Assembly: GCA_947645195.1 (NCBI GenBank)
Contig: CANSGD010001460.1
Coordinates: 1 to 64,000 of the forward strand
DNA from: Patellifolia procumbens
Lineage: Eukaryota; Streptophyta; Magnoliopsida; Caryophyllales; Amaranthaceae
Length of the DNA: 64,000 nucleotides
Reading direction: 5' to 3'
Position 1 is the stretch's first letter; the number at the start of each line of letters is the position of its first letter. Shown piece after piece: positions 56,623-64,000 of the stretch. The notes below the pieces were generated by a model, which was not told where the DNA came from, searched no databases, and saw nothing but the letters and a program-made list of their open reading frames with translations. Both the position numbers and the translations under genes were made by a program.

Positions 56623-58431
56623 TTAAGGTCCTAAGCACGACCTTTCTAATAAATATCCCGATAAATATCGCAAAAGTTTGTCATATGCACTCGCACACAT
56701 TTCAATTATTATTAAGTATGCAATGACAAAATAAAGAGTGTCCATGAAGTGTAATGCAACTCCATGCCAATAAGGAGAGGAATGCCGAAAAGAAGAAGGG
56801 TCAAAAGGGAATATAAGAAAATAAGAAGAGGAATCAAAATAAGAAGACAGAGAAGAATAAAGTGGCAAACTCTCCTCAAGAAACTCATTTTTCTTAGCAA
56901 TCTCACTTCTTCCTATAAGAATGACCGAATGGGGCACTTGAAAGTAAAATGAAGCAAGAGGCTCATCATCTAGTGGAGACATTTTAAGAAAATAAGGCAA
57001 TGAGATGGGAGGGGAAGGAAGTAGGTCGATCTTTCGTGAAAAGGGGATATGAGGTGAAGGAATAGAAACTAAGGTTTCACAAATGACTTCTCCTATATCG
57101 CAAGTCTTCGACTCACACACTTTTTCAACCAATGATTCCCTATAAACATTTTTGCCATCGTCTAAAACATCAAAAACATCATTAATCACCAAGTGAGTCC
57201 TCTCACTCTCAAATTGGTCAAGGTATTCACTCGGCAAGGAAGGGATATGATAACATGTATTTCCAATATTAGATACCTCATCCCCTTCAACGTGATTTTC
57301 ACTCTCAACAAAAGTCACCTCATCATCATTCCTAATCAAACCCTCATAAATCAACCGCGCCCTTAACAATGTTAGGTCATTTTCAATTTGTCGTGAAGGG
57401 TCATCGATGGATTGACAGAAGGATTTAGGAAAGGGCTCTAAATTGACATTATCTTTTGCATCCCTATCATCTAGTTTTGCTTCTTCATTCATGTGAGTAA
57501 GAACAAAGGTAGAGTGAGGAATTAGGATGGGGGTAGAGAGGGTGAGGTCGAAACTTTTTGAAAGAGAGTTCAAGTGGGTTCTATTTGTTTTAACCTCTTC
57601 AAAATCGTCATCATCATACACAATATCTTGAGAATCCTTAAACTCATGCAACAATGATGCTAATTTAGCCTCTATATCACCCTTTCTCCTCCACTTTTCC
57701 TTAATAGCCTCATTCAACATGCTATTTATTTTCATTTGGCTCTTCATAAATTCTAAAATTTGTGCCTCCAACGGATTCAAATTAGAACTTATCTCACAAG
57801 TCATTTCTCCATTAACAAGTTGATCAAGAAGAAGCTCAAAGCTAGATTTTGATGGTTCGGATTGCAAAGAAAATTGAAAACCAATTTGAGGAGAAGGATC
57901 ACAATCAAGCACATGACGATTAATCATAGGGTCATGAGGCGCAACATTTAAATTCATGCCAAAATTTGAAGAATATTGAGAAATAGCATGAATATCATTC
58001 ACGTTAGAGTGTACCTCATTAAAATGAGCATATAAAAGAGGTGGACTAGAATCATGCATATTAGGCTCGCTTGGGAGAACATTAGACACATTAAGGGACC
58101 TCATGCAAGAATTGGTAGAATCATGACAATTTACATAAACTTCCCAATCATAGGTATCCCTAGCAAACAACGTGTAGAAATTCCAAGTTTCATCCAAAGA
58201 TATAGTTCGAAATTCACCATTAAGCATATTCTTAATCACTTCTCTAGTATACTCATTTAACCCCCAATAAGTTATCTCACAAGCCTCCCAAAGATTATAC
58301 CCATGGTAACTGAGAAAGTCCTCAAGTCTATTGAAGAATTTCCAAAAGGGTTCATTTTCAAATTGAGGAAAAGAAGTGCTTGCCGTTTTCTTTGTTTTTT
58401 TTATATATAAAAAAGGAAAAACTATGCACAA
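56623..58431 (-). CDS. Gag-like protein of the non-autonomous LTR element
   Basis: A continuous frame of 602 codons without stops. Residues about 20-105 resemble the Athila gag/capsid domain: FENEPFWKFFNRLEDFL, a central YWGLNEYTREVIKNML and SLDETWNFYTLFARDTYDWE. The rest is acidic, rich in Ser/Asp/Glu/Asn, without a CCHC knuckle or protease motif, so it is a truncated or rebuilt gag. The frame opens at a TTG (58431) and its first internal ATG lies inside the gag domain; an ATG overlaps the primer-binding site but is followed by stops after about 14 codons. The true start is therefore unclear and translation may be leaky or the first part altered by an indel. Product would be a particle protein supplied in trans or in cis to element RNA. 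A long open frame in a non-autonomous element suggests recent selection or recent insertion. Confidence 0.7.
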   Translation of the reverse strand: MCIVFPFLYIKKTKKTASTSFPQFENEPFWKFFNRLEDFLSYHGYNLWEACEITYWGLNEYTREVIKNMLNGEFRTISLDETWNFYTLFARDTYDWEVYVNCHDSTNSCMRSLNVSNVLPSEPNMHDSSPPLLYAHFNEVHSNVNDIHAISQYSSNFGMNLNVAPHDPMINRHVLDCDPSPQIGFQFSLQSEPSKSSFELLLDQLVNGEMTCEISSNLNPLEAQILEFMKSQMKINSMLNEAIKEKWRRKGDIEAKLASLLHEFKDSQDIVYDDDDFEEVKTNRTHLNSLSKSFDLTLSTPILIPHSTFVLTHMNEEAKLDDRDAKDNVNLEPFPKSFCQSIDDPSRQIENDLTLLRARLIYEGLIRNDDEVTFVESENHVEGDEVSNIGNTCYHIPSLPSEYLDQFESERTHLVINDVFDVLDDGKNVYRESLVEKVCESKTCDIGEVICETLVSIPSPHIPFSRKIDLLPSPPISLPYFLKMSPLDDEPLASFYFQVPHSVILIGRSEIAKKNEFLEESLPLYSSLSSYFDSSSYFLIFPFDPSSFRHSSPYWHGVALHFMDTLYFVIAYLIIIEMCASAYDKLLRYLSGYLLERSCLGP

Positions 58432-58475
58432 TGACCTAGACTCATCTAATCAACACAAGTCAATAAAAGCCGAAG

Positions 58476-58493
58476 TCCCCGACAATGGAGCCA
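58476..58493 (-). other. Primer-binding site (tRNA-Asp type)
   Basis: TGGCTCCATTGTCGGGGA on the minus strand, three bases after the LTR end. It matches 15 of 18 positions of the Athila primer site complementary to tRNA-Asp (TGGCGCCGTTGCCGGGGA, from memory). Confidence 0.75.
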
Positions 58494-58496
58494 TTT

Positions 58497-60806
58497 TGAT
58501 ATGGGGAAAATTAGGTCGTTACTAATCCCCCTAAAATCAAACTAATACCTAACTAGACCACTAAACTAAGTAAAGTGGTAAGTAAGCGTCATTCTTCCAC
58601 AAGGACTAAGGAACATTGATATGTGTTAATTTAACGATAAGCTAGGCCGAAAAGGAATCGAAAGGTGTCACCTACCAACTAAAATCTATTAAACTTAAAC
58701 TAAGTACCAAATATCAAATAGGATTAGGGAAAGGGATCGAACACCAACCAATCATGATTTAGGGGATTTGATGGGTGAAACATGGAGGAAAGAAAACCAA
58801 GAAACTAATTGAGGTTATTGACTCTTAACTAGCTCTAATCCCTCTCTCAAGGTGCATAAAACTACCTAGATCACATAATGAAACCACTCTCATGGTCTCA
58901 AACATGCAACCAAATCAACTATAGTTGGGTTTTCACCTAAACCCTACCCAACAAACACCCCGGTGGTGAGGGAGTGCAAGAAGTGCACTTGCACAGGGCC
59001 CCAAAACTGGGAGGGCCCCGTGATTAGAAGCCCTATTTTTTGTTTTCTCTGTCTCTTTGCTTCCTGCAGCTTTTCACTAGTTCTCTTATCTGCACATCAT
59101 CTCTTTCTCTTTCTCTTTTTATAATTTGTAATCTTAATTTCTTAATTTATCATTTTGGAAACATTCAATCTTTCTATCTAAGACCACTTCAGATTTTCCA
59201 TATCTTCCAAAATCCACTCAATTATCAAGATTATCAACTGCAGATTTCGAATTTATCAATTAGCAAAATTCAATCTTAACATTGTGGTTGCTTAATTCAA
59301 TAAATCTTTTTTAAAGTAAAAGGTTAATATTCCCCCGTTTTCTTTGAGGAAAATGCTAAAAAATTGAAAAATAGAAAAGAAAACCTTTAATTATTCTTTT
59401 ATCATACGACCAACACGTGATTTTGGCATAAATTCACAACTCAATTCCATTTCAAGTAATATATTCAATGGTTAAACCGTACCCTCATAACCGTTTTTAA
59501 TAGGGATTTTTTTCACATGGACCAAGAAAAGAGCGAAAAAGATAGAGAGACGAATTATAAAAGTAAGTAATAATTGAAAAAGATCAAGAGAAAAATAGTA
59601 ATATAAGAAAAAAAAAAAAGTAAAAAATGTAAAGGGAAGGAGAATAAAAATGAGAGAGATACACTTTTAACGAAAATTAGAGACACTCAAAAGAGGGCCT
59701 AATTCGTTAGTTAGCACAGGGCCTCCATATAGTTTGGGACGGCTCTGAAACTACTCCATAAACACAAGAATGAGAAGTTTAGAGAAATTAACAACTAATA
59801 TCATGATACTAAACATTAATCTAATATTAAACTAAACAAAATAGATCATAAATAATTAAACTAAGCATTAATAATTGATATAAGAAAAGAATTAAAATAA
59901 AACAATAAAAGAAGATAGATAGAGTAAGAAATGCTCATTGATAGATTGTTGAATCTTTGAATACAAGTTGTCACCCTTGAATCTCCCATCTTCAACCTCT
60001 CTTTGAGTTTTCTCACTTTTCTCTCTAAACTAAGCTATGGAGGCTAACCCTCTCTAAAACTAGGGTATTCAAGGTTCTAAGTTTGAAAACCAGAATTCCC
60101 CTCTAAGTTTAGGTAAAAAGAGTATTTATACAACCCCCAACTAAGGGCAAAAAGGTAAAAAGAAATAAAAATAAGCAATCCCAAAACTCGCAGTGATCGG
60201 GCGATCCATAATGGTGATCGCCCGATCACCATGAGGCAGGAACTCTGGGAAAAACCACAGCCGTGATCGGGCGAGGCTTCGGGCGATCCACCCTATCCGT
60301 CAGCACAGGACAGTTGAACTTGTAAAGGTCATAACTCCTTCGTTTCTTGTCGGAATCAAGCGTCTGAACTCTTGTTGGAAAGCTATTGAGATGAACTTCA
60401 ATCTCCAACTTGAATCACTACCAAATGATGTTTATTTTGTGAGATATGAGCTTCTGCAGTCAACCATTGTGCAAAACATGAAGGAAACTTGGTGGATTTT
60501 GCTTCCTTAACCTTCTTTTGCCTTTCTTTCTTCATTACTCATGCTCTAAACCTTATATATGCATTCTTGGGATTTTGTAGGTAAATCAAAAGCTTACTTT
60601 GATAGCACCTACATACAACACGAATGAAATGGCATAAAAAGGTCATAGAAAATGAGCGAAAAGACTAAAAAGCTACAAAATAGCTACAATCACTAAAAAA
60701 ACGTGAATTGAGCAAAATGAAAATATAAATTGTAAGATAATGGAGAAAAAATGATTCAAATCAAAGGAAAATAAGAGGTTTAGAGTGATATAAATATCAC
60801 TCATCA
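58497..60806 (-). repeat. 5' LTR of the gag-only element, with an inserted transposon
   Basis: 2310 bp, homologous to 53040-54806. Differences: a deletion of about 230 bp after CATGCAACCAA (near 58912), loss of one GATCGGGC unit, and a 791-bp insertion at 58957-59747. The U3 promoter half lies at the right end. The insertion is between the TATA-like box and the primer site, i.e. in the R/U5 side of the transcript. Confidence 0.9.
58957..59747. mobile_element. hAT-like insertion inside the 5' LTR
   Basis: Present only in this LTR copy, so the empty site is visible at 53731-53740 (ACAAACTACT). The right end in reverse reads CAGAGCCGTCCCAAACTATA, with GGCCCTGTGC following, matching the ends of the element at 41608. 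The left side has TTGCACAGGGCCCC about 35 bp in, but its first bases are altered (ACCCCGGTGGTG). Only AAAC is repeated on both sides instead of the expected 8 bp, so the left end may have lost bases. No transposase is encoded. Confidence 0.65.
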
Positions 60807-60811
60807 ATATG
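60807..60811. repeat. Target-site duplication, right copy
   Basis: ATATG, matches 53035-53039. Confidence 0.9.
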
Positions 60812-61903
60812 CCTTGAATTATTTAATCGTCTTGGCCGAAATTATGAAAATGCAAATGGTAAAGGTGGCCTGCCTATTTTTAGCCATGATGTTTGTAATT
60901 TCGGAGCTTCGACCTTTAGAGCGTGAGTTAGACCAAGCTCAAATTTAAGTCTTGAAGAATTGAGCTGAAGTTAAACCTTTTCTCGAGTAAGTACGAAGGC
61001 TAAATAGGTTTTTCATTCTTTAACAATTATTATTTTGAAAATTTACCAAACTTTAGATATTTAATGTTTTTGCTCTTATATAGAGAATAAACTACAACAT
61101 ATGGATCAAATGATTCTAGAATTCGTGAAGAAGAATCGTGTGACAACTTTAAACAGTGGTTTAAAAATAGAGTCTAACCTTGAAAAATAAACATTGTTAG
61201 TCATATTTTATTTTATGTCGCGTGTTTCTTGGCTATATAAGAGTAATAAGAGCAATAAAATGGAAGATTTTCTCTCCTTGTCACATGGGCCAACTAAATA
61301 TGTGACATCTTATAGTGGTTATATTGTTAAATGGATTTAGGTTTCCTATAGAAAGTCATGATAAAGATTTTAGTACTCAAAATGCTGGGGTGGTAGTGAT
61401 TGGAAACACAGGAAATTAAGAAGAGAATATAGATTATTATGGAGTACTTACAGATGTAATAGAGCTACAATATCTCGGGGGGATCGTGTCGTGCTTTTTT
61501 GAATGTAAGTGGTGGGATGTATATGATACAACAAGGGGAGTTAAAAGAGATGTATATGGCTTTGTAAGTGTTACTTGCAACAAGCAATTAATGGGTGATG
61601 AACCTTTTTGTTTGGCTAGTCAATCACATCAAGCTTTTTATTCCACCAACGACATTAATAAAGGTTGGAAACTTGTCTCCAAGAGTCCACCGCCCACTTC
61701 CATTGATGATGAAGAGTAAGATCAAGGTGAAGCTTGTCAACCACACAAACTATACAAGCCTACATTTGTAGCATCTTCCTCGACACGAGCAAGTACCGAA
61801 GTTTGTACTAAGAGGCATGGAATAGAACCAATCATGGTGAAAGATACTTCTAATACCATTGGGGAACAAGGAGCAAGCAAGAGGAGTAGAGATGAATAGA
61901 CCA
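60812..61903 (+). pseudogene. CACTA (En/Spm) transposase-associated remnant with DUF4216
   Basis: Plus-strand blocks in order, over several frames: LDQAQI, VLKN and AEVKPFLE (about 60930-60985), like the end of DUF4218; TKYVTSYSGYIV (about 61292-61327) and TQNAGVVVIGNTGN (about 61375-61416), then YYGVLTDVIELQYLGG and CFFECKWWDVYD with YGFVSV (61437-61580), which match DUF4216 of CACTA TNP2-like proteins. The last frame (61486-61719) stops at TAA, after which a Ser/Lys tail (SKRSRDE) continues to about 61900. The retrotransposon at 53040-60806 interrupts sequence just upstream. No CACTA termini were found for it. Confidence 0.7.
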
Positions 61904-62163
61904 TCCAAGCTTCAGTTTTTTTTCACTTCTTTTTTCAGGGGGGTTTAGCTTTCATTTGTTTTATACTTTGTTATAGAATACTTTCCTCTTTTCCCTTTTG
62001 ATCTAGTTTGTGATACATTAAATTTTTGGTGACGAAAATTGCATCATGGTCGAAATTTATGTGCTTAAAGGCTTTCGAGTTAAATTTTCTTTGTTTTAAC
62101 TCTGTTTGTAATATGCTATAGCGTCATCAAGGTTTCCTATGTTAATTGGTCTAATATGCTAAC

Positions 62164-63630
62164 AGAAAAATTAACTGCAATAATCCCAACTATAGTCGTT
62201 CCGCCGAGAATATTCCCAACTATGGGTTATTCCTGTATAATCCCAACTTTAGGTGAGATCCGCCACAAATGCTCCGGTGACTTCTTTCAACCTGTAAAAT
62301 CCGGTCACTTGGTCACATGAAGTGCACGTGACCCTTATAACAATTTTTGTCATTTTTTTTACCTTACACTTCCACCACCCAGCACCACTCCACCACTCTC
62401 TCATACGATAGACGACTCGCTAGGCGGCCACCGCCATTCAGTTACCCACTTATCAGGAATCAAATCCCACCACCGCCCTGCTCATTTCAATTGTTAATCT
62501 ATACTCCATAATTTCAATTGGTAATGCACTATTAATTAGCCATTTATTTGAGCTAATTTGTTGCTATTAATTGATCTTCAAAGCTAACAGTGAATTTTTA
62601 GCCTGATATTTGGGACTTCAATTCTAATTTTGCCCTGCATTAAAGTTGAATTGCTGCCTGATTTTGGTTGATTGATTAATCTGCCAACCCCCATTCCTTT
62701 CGTCTTCATCTCGACTGCCATGCTTCCCCCTCCTCTTGATATTCAACCTCTCCGCTTCTTGTTTCTTGACATGGCAACGTAAAGGCCGATAAATTATACA
62801 ACAGCAACAACAAACAAATTTTCCAATATTTCATCATCTTCTTGTTCGTTTTTCCTGGAATTTGAAATTTTTTATGGCAATTGAAGCACAAAAAATAGGA
62901 TTATCGTAAGTACAACAATTTCGATTCAAAATTGGGCAAGATGACATTGATATCAACCTATTCAAGCAGAATTCAGAGCCAAAATCAAGATATTAAGCTT
63001 AATTTTGGGGATTCTAAAAAACGAAAAGACAAGGTAAAAGTTTGTGGAGTTGTGGTGGAGTTGTTCATGGAACATATTTATGGAGAAATTTTTATTTCAT
63101 TTCTTTTGGAATTAGGAAAAAATTTAGCTCTATTTTTGTTACTTTCATTTACACTGGTGATTTCTTTTTCTTCCTTGCATTTTTCTTAGAATTCTGAAAC
63201 GAATTCTTCATTATCAGATTTTTAAGTTGAATTTTGAGGAATTATATGTTTTTTTATTCCTGTGGATTTTTGTGATGATCATTGATGGAAGCTAGGTGGT
63301 TGGCTAAAGGGTGGTTGGATGAAGGGTGGCTGATGAAAGGGTGGCTGGAAAGGGGCAAGGGGGCGGGTGCAGGGGGCGGGACGGGGGTGGAGGTGGTGGC
63401 CGGTGGTGGTTTAGGAGGAAGAAGAGGGGAGATGGTTGTAGATGTTAGGTGGTAAGAAGAGAGAGAAATAAGAGAAAAATTAAAAAAATTATCCGATTAA
63501 TAGGTTGCAAGTCAGCTGGGTGCATTTGTGGCGGATCTAACATATAATTGGGATTATACAGGAATAACCCATAGTTGGGATTATTATGGGGGAAACGGTC
63601 ATATTTGGGATTATTCTAGTCAATTTTTCC
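62164..63630. mobile_element. MULE-like element with 9-bp target duplication
   Basis: Flanked by TATGCTAAC at 62155-62163 and 63631-63639. The left end AGAAAAATTAACTGCAATAA and right end in reverse GGAAAAATTGACTAGAATAA extend into inverted arms of about 125 bp sharing CCCAACTATGGGTTATTCC and AGATCCGCCACAAATGC. A 9-bp duplication with long inverted repeats is the MULE signature. The 1.2-kb interior has only short frames (62706-62891 minus, 62932-63189 plus) without domains, and a G-rich block at 63295-63425; it could be captured host DNA. Confidence 0.85.
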
Positions 63631-63639
63631 TATGCTAAC

Positions 63640-64000
63640 TGTCTCCTATTTTTTATGAACACGCAATTACGGTGGTTGTCACACACTACTTACCTTAGTG
63701 TACCTTCATTCATAGCAGAAATTGTCAATAGACGAACCTGAGTTGGTCAACATAACACCCAGCCACAACAGGTCAGCAGCACATAGGTTAGCAGCAACTG
63801 TAACTGTAAATCCATTACATTGAACTTGAAAGATCATTCCAGCAGCAACTGTAACTACCATTCTTCAACATCTTTTATCTACACGCAATGTTTACAGAAA
63901 AAGCTTGAGCCGAAGAGCAAACAATTAGGTCTGTTTTGACAAAAATTCTAGGAATTTTATCATGTTTAGCTTAATTAGTAGCTAATAGGGTTTTTTGCGA
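63640..64000. other. Window end, no gene supported
   Basis: CAGCAGCAACTGTAACT-type sequence occurs twice (63778-63800 and 63841-63858), a small direct duplication. No coding frame. Confidence 0.4.

Larger units (their letters stand above)
53040..60806 (-). mobile_element. Complete gag-only (TR-GAG-like) Athila-type LTR retrotransposon
   Basis: The element is flanked by a perfect 5-bp target duplication ATATG (53035-53039 and 60807-60811). Minus-strand order: 5' LTR (60806-58497), primer-binding site, one long gag-like frame (58431-56623), 1.8 kb without genes, polypurine tract and 3' LTR (54806-53040). LTR ends are TGATGAGT..CCCATATCA. No protease, reverse transcriptase or integrase is present, so movement would need enzymes from a related autonomous element. 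Gag-only LTR elements in plants have been called TR-GAG. The primer site and paired GAGGACA/GGGGGAG modules connect it to Athila/Tat. The LTRs are very similar in their shared parts, suggesting recent insertion. Confidence 0.9.

Noticed and set aside
62706..63189. Frames of 60-85 codons inside the MULE-like element
   Set aside because: No recognisable domain; could be captured DNA but not supportable as genes from sequence alone.

Overview
This is a piece of plant nuclear DNA, almost certainly from a dicot and probably from the Amaranthaceae/Chenopodiaceae (core Caryophyllales). Evidence for a plant: AT-rich sequence, plant-specific transposon families (Athila-like and Tekay-like Ty3/gypsy elements, MULE, CACTA, Helitron, Stowaway, SINE, plant L1-type LINE) and short GT..AG introns. 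The family placement rests on one gene at 49517-50207. It encodes a protein I recognise as the jasmonate-induced protein homolog family, known from Atriplex and spinach relatives; this is an inference. The window is a repeat-rich, gene-poor region with one convincing host gene.

Layout. 1-8220: an LTR tail, a decayed Athila-like gypsy element (+) with gag and protease remnants, its polypurine tract and 3' LTR (5644-7234), abutting a dead gag of opposite orientation. 8220-16150: a MULE-type locus on the minus strand with a FAR1/MULE/SWIM transposase pseudogene (12506-15513), a second gene carrying the plant-transposon domain I know as Transposase_32/PF20167 (10213-11723), and a short fragment resembling the N-terminus of DEAD-box helicase UAP56. 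16500-20580: small elements, including a SINE inside a MULE-like MITE and a hAT-like element. 20583-29523: a Tekay-type chromovirus (+) with a recognisable but broken gag-pol and a chromodomain; the outer ends of both LTRs are missing. 29930-31660: nested inverted-repeat elements. 31999-38461: a full-length but mutated L1-type LINE with a 15-bp target duplication. 39625-40998: a non-autonomous Helitron (-). 41046-42500: a second LINE copy (-) split by a hAT-like element. 42970-48300: several MITEs with exact target duplications and (ATT)n arrays. 49517-50207: the host gene. 50700-52250: dead gypsy RT (-) and CACTA-like repeats. 53040-60806: a complete gag-only LTR retrotransposon (-) with target duplication ATATG, inserted next to a CACTA remnant (60807-61903). 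62164-63630: a MULE-like element with a 9-bp target duplication.

No host pathway is visible. The relationships are those of transposons: nested insertions giving a relative order of events, autonomous-looking but dead elements, and non-autonomous families that would need enzymes from elsewhere. The most unusual items are the gag-only LTR element, the two-gene MULE locus with a possible captured helicase exon, the paired polypurine-tract-like modules shared by two Athila-like elements, and a possible GC-AG intron in the host gene. Target duplications and boundaries were read directly by eye; family names come from protein motif recognition without database searches.
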